Position numbers and translations under genes: made by a program. From contig DATLJB010000232.1 of NCBI GenBank assembly GCA_035539075.1, forward strand, positions 1-64,000: a DNA stretch of 64,000 nt, in the 5' to 3' direction. The DNA is from Dongia_B sp035539075. GTDB lineage: Bacteria > Pseudomonadota > Alphaproteobacteria > Dongiales > Dongiaceae. Positions within the stretch are counted from its first letter, which is position 1. Each line of letters begins with the position of its first letter. The notes beneath the pieces were generated by a model. The model did not search any database and was not told the origin of the DNA. It saw only the letters and a program-made list of their open reading frames with translations. Shown here one piece after another: positions 47,367 through 55,869 of the stretch.

Positions 47367-49001
47367 ATGACCGGCGACAGCGAGCTCGATCTCGGCAGCT
47401 ATGATTACATCATCATCGGGGCCGGCACGGCGGGATGCCTGCTGGCCAACCGGCTGTCGGCCGATCCCGACGTTACCGTGCTGCTGCTGGAGGCGGGCGG
47501 GCGCGACAATTATGTCTGGATCCATATCCCGGTCGGCTATCTCTATTGCATCAACAATCCGCGCACCGACTGGTGCTTCAAGACCGAGGCGGAGCCCGGC
47601 CTCAATGGCCGCTCGATCTACTATCCGCGCGGCAAGGTGCTGGGCGGCTGCTCTTCGATCAACGGCATGATCTATATGCGCGGCCAGGCGCGCGACTACG
47701 ATCACTGGCGCCAGCTCGGCAATGCCGGCTGGGCCTGGGATGACGTGCTGCCCTTCTTCAAGCAGCACGAGGATTTCGCCGCCGATGACAGCCGCGATGA
47801 CGACCCGCTGCATGGGCGCGGCGGCGAACTCAGGATCGAGAAGCAGCGCCTGCATTGGCCGATCCTGGATTCCTTCCGCGATGCGGCGGTGGCGGCCGGC
47901 ATTCCCCGGGTGCAGGATTTCAATCGCGGCGACAATACCGGCATCGCCTATTTCCAGGTGACGCAGAAAGGCGGCATTCGCGTCAATGCCGCCAAGGCTT
48001 TCCTCAAGCCGGCGCGGCGCCGGCCCAATCTGCGCATCGTCACCCATGCCCATGCCTCCCGCATCCTGTTCGAGAACCGGCGCGCATCCGGCGTGGCGCT
48101 GGCCATGGCGGGCCGCCCGGCCAAGGCGCAGGCGCGCGGCGAGGTGATCCTGGCCGCAGGTGCCATCGGCTCGCCGCAACTGCTGGAGCTGTCGGGGATC
48201 GGCCAGGCGGCGCGGCTGAAGGAACTGGGGATCGATCCGCTGCGTGACCTGCCGGGTGTGGGCGAGAACCTGCAGGACCATCTGCAGCTCAGGATGATCT
48301 TCAAGATAGCGAACGCCCTGACCTTGAACCAGCGCGCCGGCAATCTGCGCGGCAAGGCGAAGATCGCGCTGGAATATGCGCTGCAGCGGCGCGGGCCGAT
48401 GTCGATGGCGCCCAGCCAGTTGGGCGCCTTCGCAAAATCCGATCCGGCGCTGGAGACGGCCGATCTCGAATATCATGTGCAGCCTTTGTCGCTGGAGAGA
48501 TTCGGCGAGCCGCTGCACGCCTTTCCCGCGATCACCGCCAGTGTGTGCCATCTGCGGCCGGAGAGCCGCGGCGCCAGCCATGCGGTGAAGGCGGACTTCC
48601 GCGCGGCGCCGTCGATCCGGCCGAACTATCTCTCGACCGAGGGCGACCGGCGCGTGGCGGCCTCCGCCATCCGCCTGACGCGGCGCATCCTGGCCGCCGC
48701 GCCGATGCAGCCCTATCAGCCGCAGGAATACCTGCCGGGTCCCTCCTTAATGAGCGACGCGGAACTGGCAGAGGCGGCCGGTGCCATCGGCACCACCATC
48801 TTCCATCCGGTCGGCACCGCCCGCATGGGCGGCGACGAGAAAGCCGTGGTGGATGAGCGGCTGCGCGTGCACGGCGTCGAGGGCCTGCGCGTGATCGACG
48901 CCTCGATCATGCCGACCATCACCTCCGGCAACACCAATGCGCCGGTGCTGATGATCGCCGAAAAGGGCGCCGCGATGATCCGCGCCGATCGGCGGGGGTG
49001 A
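47367..49001 (+). CDS. GMC-family FAD oxidoreductase (choline/alcohol dehydrogenase type)
   Basis: A 544-residue flavoenzyme of the glucose-methanol-choline family that oxidises an alcohol to an aldehyde. The N-terminal FAD motif YDYIIIGAGTAGCLLANRLS is followed by the ribityl-contact motif (LEAGGRD) and the GMC signature 1 region (YYPRGKVLGGCSSINGMIYM). GMC signature 2 is near the middle (GAIGSPQLLELSGIG). The catalytic His lies in TTIFHPVGTARMG and the second active-site residue in TSGNTNAPVLMIAEKGA. The closest general types are AlkJ-like alcohol and choline dehydrogenases. It is a single gene, so the substrate is open. Confidence 0.93.
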   Translation: MTGDSELDLGSYDYIIIGAGTAGCLLANRLSADPDVTVLLLEAGGRDNYVWIHIPVGYLYCINNPRTDWCFKTEAEPGLNGRSIYYPRGKVLGGCSSINGMIYMRGQARDYDHWRQLGNAGWAWDDVLPFFKQHEDFAADDSRDDDPLHGRGGELRIEKQRLHWPILDSFRDAAVAAGIPRVQDFNRGDNTGIAYFQVTQKGGIRVNAAKAFLKPARRRPNLRIVTHAHASRILFENRRASGVALAMAGRPAKAQARGEVILAAGAIGSPQLLELSGIGQAARLKELGIDPLRDLPGVGENLQDHLQLRMIFKIANALTLNQRAGNLRGKAKIALEYALQRRGPMSMAPSQLGAFAKSDPALETADLEYHVQPLSLERFGEPLHAFPAITASVCHLRPESRGASHAVKADFRAAPSIRPNYLSTEGDRRVAASAIRLTRRILAAAPMQPYQPQEYLPGPSLMSDAELAEAAGAIGTTIFHPVGTARMGGDEKAVVDERLRVHGVEGLRVIDASIMPTITSGNTNAPVLMIAEKGAAMIRADRRG

Positions 49002-49610
49002 AGCGGCGCGGCTGAGCTCGCGAGGCTGCCAGAGCAAGGCTGCCAGGGCGATGCTGCCGGGGCGAGACCGGCAGAGCGAGGCTGGCAGAGCGAAGCACGT
49101 CGCCGCGCCTTGGCGCTTGCATCATCAACATGGGGAAATGCGGCTGTGGCCATGACGCGCTTTGCGACTGCATTGCGCGTGCGGCTGCATGTGCAGCTCT
49201 CAGCTGGATGTATAGGCGGAGAAATTCTCCGCTGCGCGGCGAGGCCCGTTAACAATGATTGCGCGAGAAAACGCTTGCGTGCGGCGCGTGTCGCACGGCT
49301 CAATAAAGAACTTGCCGGAGCCATGCGCCCGCGGGCGTGTCATCATTCCGCGGCAGCGAGCAATATCGGCGGAGCATGCGCCGGCGCGGCCATCCAGGGC
49401 GGTTCTGAAAGCGCGCAGGTGGTTTCGGCGCGTGCCCGGCTTCAAGACGCAAGCGGCTTCAACGCGCAAGCGGCGCCCGGCAAGCGGGTAGAGGGGACTT
49501 AAGACACAAAGTGGAAAACGGCGCGGCCGGACGGGCACGCGGCGACGGCGTACCGGCATCGAGATCGGCGCCCGACATTTGCCGGGCGGCGGATAGCGAG
49601 GGGGAGCGAG
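49002..49610. other. Intergenic region with 14-bp repeats
   Basis: About 610 bases between the GMC oxidoreductase and the patatin-like gene. It begins with the 14-bp tandem array at 49021-49090. I see no gene in the rest; open frames are artefacts of high GC. Confidence 0.45.
49021..49090. repeat. 14-bp tandem repeat array (5 units)
   Basis: Five units of 14 bases begin at 49021, 49035, 49049, 49063 and 49077, with consensus CGAGGCTGCCAGAG. Each differs at one to four positions. It starts 19 bases after the stop codon of the GMC oxidoreductase gene. Confidence 0.8.
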
Positions 49611-52600
49611 ATGGTTCAGCAAGCGGTAACGCCGGACGGCGACGAGCTGAGCGAGGTCAGCATCCTCCTCGCCGAAGTGCGGCACCAATTCGGTGCGGCA
49701 TCGCCCTTGGTCGGTCCGCTGGCGGAAACCCGCGAGGCGATCCGCCAGGCCAAGAGCGATTACCAGCGCGCGAAGGATGCGCTTGACGCCGAGATCGACC
49801 GGCTGCGCCTCGACGATCGGCGCAGCAAGGCCATCGCGCCGGCCGGCGAGGCGGTGCGCGAACAGCTTCAGCGCGAATTCAACGCGAAGGAGACGGCGCG
49901 GGACGAACTGAGGCGCGGCTATCAGACGCTGCGGCTGCAGTTGCGCGGCGAGTTCAACCGCCGGCTCGGCCGGCTCAACAGATCGGCCCTGTGCCTCTCG
50001 GGCGGCGGCATCCGCAGCGGCTCCTTCGCCCTTGGCGTGCTGCAGGCTTTGGCCACCTATCCGCGCCGGAATACCAGCCAGCCCAGCCTGCCGCAGCAGG
50101 CCTTGCTGGGGCAGATGGATTTCCTCTCGACCGTCAGCGGCGGCGGCTATATCGGCAGCTGGCTTTCCGCCTGGCTGCGCCGCGCGGGCTATGGCGAGGT
50201 GCAGCCGAGACTGGTCGCCCGGCCGCTGCCGTCGCAGGAGCCGGTGGAGATCGAGAATCTGCGCCGCTACAGCAATTTTCTCACCCCGAAGCTCGGGGTG
50301 CTGTCGGCCGACAGCTGGGCGGCGATCGCGCTCTATTTCCGCAATCTCTTCCTCAACTGGCTGATCCTGCTGCCGGCGATCTGCCTGCCGCTGCTGCTGC
50401 TCAAGCTTTTCGCCGCCTTGGCCGCGTATTTTGCGCGTGACTTCGAGACCGTGCCGCCTGCCGGCGGCACGCCGCTTGTCCTGCCGGTCGCGGCGGCGGT
50501 CCTCGCCGTCGCCTTCATGATCTATGCGCTGCGCAATGTGACCGTGAACCGGCCGACCTATGCGGAAAAAGGCATCGACCAGAAAGTGTTCCTCGGCCGC
50601 GTCCTGCTGCCTGTCGTGCTGGCCGCCATCGGCTGGGCGGGCTTCTTCCTGTCCCCCGCCTTTGCCGCGCTGCTGCGGTGGGCCGATCTCGGGCCGGAGC
50701 GCTTCGTCGACGCCGGCGCCGGCGAGGCGGCAGCATTGTCGGCGTTGAAGATCGGGTGCGTCATCGGCGGTGCCGCCATCGGCTTTGCGATCTACAGCGC
50801 CGGCTGGGTCTGCGCGCTGCCGTGGAAGCGCCTGCGTCTCTTCATGCTGCGGCCGAAGTCGGTTCGCGCGGCGCCCAATGAAATGATGTCGCCGCGGCGG
50901 CAATTGGTGGTGGACGGATTGCAATTCGCCGCCGGCGGCATCGTCTATGGCGTCCTGCTCGGCCTCGGCGCCTATCTGCTGCTGCTGGCGCCGCATATCC
51001 TGTCGGTGCCGACGCCGCCACCCTGCCAGGCGGATTACCACCTGGTTCCCGATCTGGTGGATATCACCGTGCGTCAGGCGCAGCTCTGCCCGCCGGGCGC
51101 GACGGACGCGGCGGTTCCCGCCGATCTCGCCTGGAAGGTCAGGCTCTTCGCCGCGGTGGCCCTGGGCCTGCCGTGGCTGGTGCTGGCGCAATTGACCGGC
51201 GAAGCGGTCTTCACCGGGCTCGGCAGCTTCGCTAAAAGCTCCGACAGCGATCGCGAATGGCTGGGCCGCGCGGCGGGCTGGTATCTGCTGGTGGCGCTGG
51301 GCTGGCTTGTCACCGTTCTGCTGGTCTATGGCGGCTCGGTCTTGCTGCTGCCGACCGGCGAGGACGGCAACACCAGTTGGACCGCTTATTTCGGCTGGGT
51401 CGACAAGGCGAAGGGCGCGGTGAAGACGATCGGCGACTACCTGGCGCCGATCGGCGGCATATCGGCCGTGGTGACCGCCCTGCTGGGCAGCAGTTCGCTG
51501 ACCGGCGGCCGTGACAAGACCAGCGACAACCGATCGCCCATCACCCGCATCATCGCCGAGAACGGCCTCACCATCGCCGCGCTGATCTTCCTGATCTCGC
51601 TGATCGTCTTCCTGTCCACCGGGCTCGACCAGATGCTGCTTGGCAAATCGCTGCTCGCCAGCGACCTGCTGCTGGTCAAGATCGGCGCCGGCTGGGGAAA
51701 GGAACTGGCCTGGCTGTTGGCCGGGCTCATCGGCGCCGGCCTCCTGGTGACGGTCGCCTCGATCGTCGTCAACATCAACCGCTTCTCGCTGCATGCGCTC
51801 TATCGCAACCGCCTGATCCGCGAGTTTCTCGGCGCCACCAATCTCGACCGCAAGCCCAATCTTTTCACCGGCTTCGCCATCCTCGACAATCTGCCGATGC
51901 ATGAGCTGAGGGACGCCGCGGTTTCCCTGGACGGCCGGCGCCGCCTGTTCCACGTTGTCAACATGACGCTCAATCTGGTCGGGACCAGCAATCTCGCCTG
52001 GCAGGAGCGCAAGGGCGAATCCTTCACCGTCAGTCCGCTGCACAGCGGCTCCGCCCTGCTGGGCTATCGCGACAGCCGCTTTTACGGCAAGGGCGAGGAG
52101 GACGGCATCTCGCTCGGCACGGCGATGGCGATCTCCGGTGCCGCCGCCAGCCCCAATATGGGCTATCACAGTTCGCCGCTGATCACGCTCATCATGACGC
52201 TGCTGAATGTGCGGCTCGGCTGGTGGCTGGGCAATCCGTCGAAGCAGAAGGCCGATCTCGACGGCCCCCGCTCGGCGATCAAATGGATCGCCGCCGAAGC
52301 TTTCGGCCTCACCACCGAGGACAAGGACTTCGTCTACCTTTCCGATGGCGGCCATTTCGAGAATCTGGGGCTCTATGAGATGGTGCGGCGGCGATGCCGC
52401 TTGATCATCGTCAGCGACGCCGGCTGCGATCCGGCCTGCACGCTGGAAGATCTCGGCAATGCCGTGCGCAAGATCGAGATCGATCTCGGCGTCCGCATCA
52501 CCTTCCCGAAACTATGCGAGCTGAAGCGGCGGCTCTCGGTGGAGGAGGCGCTGGCCGGCGAGGTCCAGGACAACAAGCCCTGGTGCATCGGCCGCATCGG

Positions 52601-52937
52601 CTATAACGAGGCCGATTACCGCGACGGCGACGGCGCGGAGGCCGACGGCTATGTCGTCTATATCAAGCCGAGCTTCCGGGGGCGGGAAAGTGCGGGGGTG
52701 CGGGCCTATGCGCTGGCGCACGAGGCCTTCCCGCATGAGCCCACCTCGGATCAATGGTTCGGCGAATCGCAGTTCGAAAGCTATCGCAAGCTCGGCTTCG
52801 ACATCACCGAAGAGCTGCTGAAGGAACGGGCCGACCTTGCAGCCGTGATCGCGGTCGGCAAGCGGGGTACCGGCGCGACCCCGCTGCTGGAGGATTTCTG
52901 CGAGGCCCTGGCGCAGCAGCCCGGGGTCGCACAGTAG
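49611..52937 (+). CDS. Large membrane patatin-like phospholipase
   Basis: An 1108-residue patatin-family lipase with an inserted membrane region. The first 125 residues are helical and coiled-coil-like. The oxyanion motif CLSGGGIRSGSFALG is at about 128-142. The nucleophile elbow is STVSGGGYIGSW (Ser176), in which the usual glycine two places before the serine is a threonine. A long middle section (about 240-740) holds roughly 8-10 hydrophobic segments. The catalytic aspartate lies in LSDGGHFENLGLYE (Asp912), a full 736 residues after the serine. It probably cleaves lipids at the inner membrane. It is followed by a short convergent gene; no partner is evident. Confidence 0.85.
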   Translation: MVQQAVTPDGDELSEVSILLAEVRHQFGAASPLVGPLAETREAIRQAKSDYQRAKDALDAEIDRLRLDDRRSKAIAPAGEAVREQLQREFNAKETARDELRRGYQTLRLQLRGEFNRRLGRLNRSALCLSGGGIRSGSFALGVLQALATYPRRNTSQPSLPQQALLGQMDFLSTVSGGGYIGSWLSAWLRRAGYGEVQPRLVARPLPSQEPVEIENLRRYSNFLTPKLGVLSADSWAAIALYFRNLFLNWLILLPAICLPLLLLKLFAALAAYFARDFETVPPAGGTPLVLPVAAAVLAVAFMIYALRNVTVNRPTYAEKGIDQKVFLGRVLLPVVLAAIGWAGFFLSPAFAALLRWADLGPERFVDAGAGEAAALSALKIGCVIGGAAIGFAIYSAGWVCALPWKRLRLFMLRPKSVRAAPNEMMSPRRQLVVDGLQFAAGGIVYGVLLGLGAYLLLLAPHILSVPTPPPCQADYHLVPDLVDITVRQAQLCPPGATDAAVPADLAWKVRLFAAVALGLPWLVLAQLTGEAVFTGLGSFAKSSDSDREWLGRAAGWYLLVALGWLVTVLLVYGGSVLLLPTGEDGNTSWTAYFGWVDKAKGAVKTIGDYLAPIGGISAVVTALLGSSSLTGGRDKTSDNRSPITRIIAENGLTIAALIFLISLIVFLSTGLDQMLLGKSLLASDLLLVKIGAGWGKELAWLLAGLIGAGLLVTVASIVVNINRFSLHALYRNRLIREFLGATNLDRKPNLFTGFAILDNLPMHELRDAAVSLDGRRRLFHVVNMTLNLVGTSNLAWQERKGESFTVSPLHSGSALLGYRDSRFYGKGEEDGISLGTAMAISGAAASPNMGYHSSPLITLIMTLLNVRLGWWLGNPSKQKADLDGPRSAIKWIAAEAFGLTTEDKDFVYLSDGGHFENLGLYEMVRRRCRLIIVSDAGCDPACTLEDLGNAVRKIEIDLGVRITFPKLCELKRRLSVEEALAGEVQDNKPWCIGRIGYNEADYRDGDGAEADGYVVYIKPSFRGRESAGVRAYALAHEAFPHEPTSDQWFGESQFESYRKLGFDITEELLKERADLAAVIAVGKRGTGATPLLEDFCEALAQQPGVAQ

Positions 52938-52944
52938 CCGAGGA

Positions 52945-53706
52945 TCACTCTGCCGGTGTTTCCCCGACCGGCAGGAAGACGTCGATGCCCGGCCCAGCGG
53001 CGCTGTCGGTCGCGGCGGAACTGCCGGGTTGTTGGTTGTCGGCGGGCTTGCCGCCGGCGGCGAGGGATGGGGCGGCGGGCGGCGGCGCCCCCTGGCCCAA
53101 AGTCGTCAGCGACACGGTTCCATGGGCCGCCTTCAGGGTGCTGATCAGGCCGAACCACAGCGAATGATCGCCGCTGCCCGGCGTCTTGCCGGCGCGCACC
53201 GGCGCCGTGAAGGTGAAGGTCAGCTTGCCGTCGACGATCGCCGCCGCCGCGATGTCGATGCCGCCATCGCCGCCGGAATCGTTCACGACATAGACCTGGG
53301 TGCCGTCGGGCAGCTTCGGCGACTGGGCAAATGCAGGGGCTTTCGCCAGGTCCAGCGTCACCGCCGTCACGCCGTTCTGCCCATAGGCCGCCGTGAGGTC
53401 GAGCTGATAGCCGAAGATATAGATCTTCTCGCCGTCCGAGCCGTCATCGTTGCTGTAGCGCGAGCGCATCACCGCATTGCCCGATGCGCCGTCCAGCGCG
53501 AAGTTGCTGTTGAAGACTTTGGTCTTCAGGGTCGGGAACTGGTCGGCGGGGATATGCGTGACGGCCAGCGCCTGCTCGGCGGCGCGCGCAGCGGCGCAGT
53601 CGCCGAGAATGAGGACGCTTGCAGTCAGCAGCGACAGCAAGGTGGCGCGAAGCTGTCCGTGGCGGAAGGCGGGATATCGGCGGAGAAGGGAGGTGCTGCT
53701 GGTCAT
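52945..53706 (-). CDS. Hypothetical exported protein
   Basis: Unrecognised 253-residue exported protein. The signal peptide (LRATLLSLLTASVLILGDCA, cleavage near ARA-A) is followed by a beta-rich domain of about 165 residues (FNSNFALDGASGNAVMRSRY, KIYIFGYQLDLTAAYG, GVTAVTLDLAKAP, GTQVYVVNDSGGDGGIDIAA, GKLTFTFTAPV). The pattern of alternating strands with Gly/Asp turns looks like a jelly-roll or choice-of-anchor domain. The C-terminal 50 residues are Pro/Ala/Gly-rich and probably disordered. It is convergent with the patatin-like gene with seven bases between stops. No function can be given. Confidence 0.68.
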   Translation of the reverse strand: MTSSTSLLRRYPAFRHGQLRATLLSLLTASVLILGDCAAARAAEQALAVTHIPADQFPTLKTKVFNSNFALDGASGNAVMRSRYSNDDGSDGEKIYIFGYQLDLTAAYGQNGVTAVTLDLAKAPAFAQSPKLPDGTQVYVVNDSGGDGGIDIAAAAIVDGKLTFTFTAPVRAGKTPGSGDHSLWFGLISTLKAAHGTVSLTTLGQGAPPPAAPSLAAGGKPADNQQPGSSAATDSAAGPGIDVFLPVGETPAE

Positions 53707-53794
53707 GCCAATCCATCGGCTGTCGGTGAAGCCGCACTATAGCAAAGCCCGCCGCCGGCGCCAGCCTGGTCGATCACGGCACGCCTCGGCATGG

Positions 53795-53817
53795 ATGCCC
53801 GGATCAAGTCCGGGCAT
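53795..53817. repeat. REP-like palindrome with TCAAG loop
   Basis: Stem ATGCCCGGA (53795-53803) with TCCGGGCAT (53809-53817) around a TCAAG loop. Palindromes with this loop are widely dispersed in alphaproteobacterial genomes. Confidence 0.75.
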
Positions 53818-53931
53818 GACAGCAAAATTGAGGACAGCGGGTGATCGGCATCGGTGGCAGCCCTTCTTCCCGCTGTCCATGGTCCGACCGTCGCCTGCGG
53901 CCCGCAGCCATTGTCGCCCGCAGCCATTTCG

Positions 53932-54055
53932 CCCTCAGGCTTGTCACTCTTCGCTGTTGTCGCCCTCAGGCTTGTCACTCTTCGCCATTGTCGCCCTCAG
54001 GCTTGTCACTCTTCGCTGTTGTCGCCCTCAGGCTTGTTACTCTTCGCTGTTGTCA
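53932..54055. repeat. 31-bp tandem repeat array (4 units)
   Basis: Four 31-base units begin at 53932, 53963, 53994 and 54025 and share CCCTCAGGCTTGT(C/T)ACTCTTCG. A fifth, partial unit at 54056 turns into a REP-like palindrome (CCCTCGGG, loop CTTGA, CCCGAGGG; 54056-54076). The units look like amplified, decayed halves of that palindrome. Confidence 0.88.
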
Positions 54056-54076
54056 CCCTCGGGCTTGACCCGAGGG
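54056..54076. repeat. REP-like palindrome with CTTGA loop
   Basis: Stem CCCTCGGG (54056-54063) with CCCGAGGG (54069-54076) around CTTGA, the complement of the TCAAG loop seen at 53804. It directly follows the 31-bp array. Confidence 0.75.
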
Positions 54077-54126
54077 TCCATGGCGGCAGCAGCTTGGGGC
54101 GGTTGAGATGGATGCACGGATCAAGT

Positions 54127-54461
54127 CCACTGCTGTCCGGTTAAGTGCTTGAGCATATCGAGCAAAGGTCTTCGGGACGATCGGGTGTTTTCTGACGAAG
54201 ATGAAACAAGGCTCCATTTGCGATAGCCATCGCCCACCCCCTCTCCCTGACCCTCCCCCGCGAGGGGGGAGGGAACATTGCCGCCCCGGCCTCTGTGATT
54301 GGTTTGAGTTGAGCCAACCGGACTCTTTTCTTCCGCCAATAACAGCGATGCTCGATTAGCAAGACAAACGCGTTTGGCTCCCTCCCCCCTCGCGGGGGAG
54401 GGTTGGGGAGAGGGGGCGACAGGCGAGATGCCACCGCAGCTACTTAACCGGACAGCAGTGG
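54127..54461. mobile_element. 335-bp MITE-like element with 20-bp perfect terminal inverted repeats
   Basis: The ends CCACTGCTGTCCGGTTAAGT (54127-54146) and its exact reverse complement (54442-54461) bound a non-coding segment of 335 bases. It is flanked by ATCAAGT (54120-54126) on the left and ATCAAGC (54462-54468) on the right, which fits a six- or seven-base target duplication. The flanks are the TCAAG loop of a REP-like palindrome. No transposase frame is present, so it would move only with help from a full element. Its interior carries the paired inverted repeat at 54237-54416. Confidence 0.75.
54237..54416. repeat. REP-like paired inverted repeat (copy B)
   Basis: Arms 54237-54274 and 54379-54416 are inverted copies with few mismatches and match the arms of copy A at 46507-46674. 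The 104-base interior differs from that of copy A. It lies inside the MITE-like element. Confidence 0.85.
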
Positions 54462-54787
54462 ATCAAGCCCGGCAATCCATGGGTCGATTAGATGAGACGT
54501 CGCGTGATGTCAGCGTGCGACAGGAAGGCGCAGGGGTGATATGTGGCGCATGTGTTGTTTGCGCGCGCGGACGATGCGGATTTGTCGGCCCTGGGTTGCA
54601 GCTTTGTTGCAGCTCTCGCGGGAAGCCTTTGCTTCCGCGGGGCGCGGCGCGAGGTCGCTAAAATACATTATGTGTTCGAAACGATACTTCGCCGAAAATG
54701 CACATTGGCGATTGTATGCAGGCCTCCTTCGTGGTTTTCATGCCGCCACCGATCATGCCCGGCGTTCGCCGCGGCGAGGACAGTCGA

Positions 54788-55834
54788 ATGCGATCACCGA
54801 AGAAGACTCCCGCCAAGGACGGCGGCTTGAAAAGCGGCTTCAAACTGACCCGCGAGGCCTTGAAGCGGGTTCACGAACTTCATGCCGGCTATCTCCAGGG
54901 CCGCCGCGACGGCCGCCGCGCCATGTTCGAGAATTGCGACCTCGGCGGCCTCGATCTCAGCCATCTCAATTTCAGCGAAGCCATCTTCATCAACTGCAAC
55001 CTGCGCAACATCGAAGGGCGCGGCGTCAAATTCGTCGGCGCCATCCTGCGCGGCTCGAAATTCGACAATGCCGTGCTGATCAATTCCGATTTCAGCAAGG
55101 CCGATCTGCGGAGCACCTCCTTTGAAGAGGCGCAGCTGATCAACGCCTTCCTGGAGCGCAGCGACCTGCGGCTCGATCTCGGCCGGGCCGAGGAGCGCAT
55201 GGTCTCGTTCAAGAACGCCGACCTGACGCGGGCGAGCTTCGCCGAGGCGAAGATGAAGGGCGTCGACATGCAGGGCGCCAAGCTGCAGGAGACGACGCTC
55301 ACCCAGGCCGATCTGCGCGGTGCCAATCTCAAGCATGCCGAGGTCAAGGATATCGAAGTCGCCGGCGCCTTCATGGTCGATGCCGATTTCACCGGTGCCA
55401 TTCTCGATGACGCGGCGAGGCAGAAGATCGACCTCACCACCACCACGGCGCCGGCCTTCCGCAAGCTCGGCCATGAGGAGATCGAGCGCATCCTGGTCGA
55501 GCATGACGAATGGGTGATGACGCTGGGCAAGTCCGGCTTCCGCGCCGATTTCAGCCAGAGCGACCTCACCCGGATCGATCTCTCCAACACCAATCTCGCG
55601 GTGGCGGATTTCAGCGGCGCCAAGCTGCACGGCACGCGGCTCGGCGGCGCGCATCTGCTGGCGGCGGATTTCCGTGAGGCCAATCTGACCGATGTCGGGC
55701 TGAGGAGCGCCGATCTGCGCGGCGCCGACTTCTCGGATTCGCACCAGCGCGGCCTGGAACTCGACGGCTCCAAGGTCGGTGAGATTCCCGATCTGCCGCT
55801 GATGACCACAAAGGGGCTGCGCCGTCGGGCTTGA
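54788..55834 (+). CDS. Pentapeptide-repeat protein
   Basis: A 348-residue cytoplasmic protein built largely from pentapeptide repeats, A(D/N)LxX type, which stack into a right-handed beta-helix. Two helix blocks are seen: about 50-200 (DLGGLDLSHLNFSEAIFINC, ADLRGANLKHAEVKDIEVAG) and about 255-335 (SDLTRIDLSNTNLAVADFSG). They are separated by a helical insert (KLGHEEIERILVEHDEWVMT) that is found in related alphaproteobacterial proteins. Some pentapeptide proteins mimic DNA and protect gyrase, but nothing here points to that. The ATG at 54788 follows GAGGA; 30 residues of open frame upstream have no repeat character. Confidence 0.85.
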   Translation: MRSPKKTPAKDGGLKSGFKLTREALKRVHELHAGYLQGRRDGRRAMFENCDLGGLDLSHLNFSEAIFINCNLRNIEGRGVKFVGAILRGSKFDNAVLINSDFSKADLRSTSFEEAQLINAFLERSDLRLDLGRAEERMVSFKNADLTRASFAEAKMKGVDMQGAKLQETTLTQADLRGANLKHAEVKDIEVAGAFMVDADFTGAILDDAARQKIDLTTTTAPAFRKLGHEEIERILVEHDEWVMTLGKSGFRADFSQSDLTRIDLSNTNLAVADFSGAKLHGTRLGGAHLLAADFREANLTDVGLRSADLRGADFSDSHQRGLELDGSKVGEIPDLPLMTTKGLRRRA

Positions 55835-55869
55835 AGCCTGCCTGGTGTGAGGCCCATGGGCGTGAGACG

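Larger units (their letters stand above)
53707..54787. other. Repeat island between divergent genes
   Basis: About 1080 bases without a recognisable gene. It holds REP-like palindromes, a 31-bp tandem array and a MITE-like element with its own internal inverted repeat (each listed separately). The last 300 bases (54470-54787) carry no repeat and should contain the promoter of the pentapeptide-repeat gene. Confidence 0.6.

Noticed and set aside
49200..52355. A 1051-codon open frame on the minus strand over the patatin-like gene
   Set aside because: It mirrors the third-codon GC bias of the real gene, has no family motif and shows Arg/Gln/Asp-rich low-complexity translation. The forward gene has intact catalytic motifs.
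52945..52975. Hairpin near the end of the patatin-like gene as its terminator
   Set aside because: The stem (CTGCCGGT with ACCGGCAG) lies within the coding end of the convergent gene and is not followed by a T-run.
53932..54055. 31-bp repeats as a possible CRISPR array
   Set aside because: Units are directly adjacent with no spacers, and no cas gene is present.
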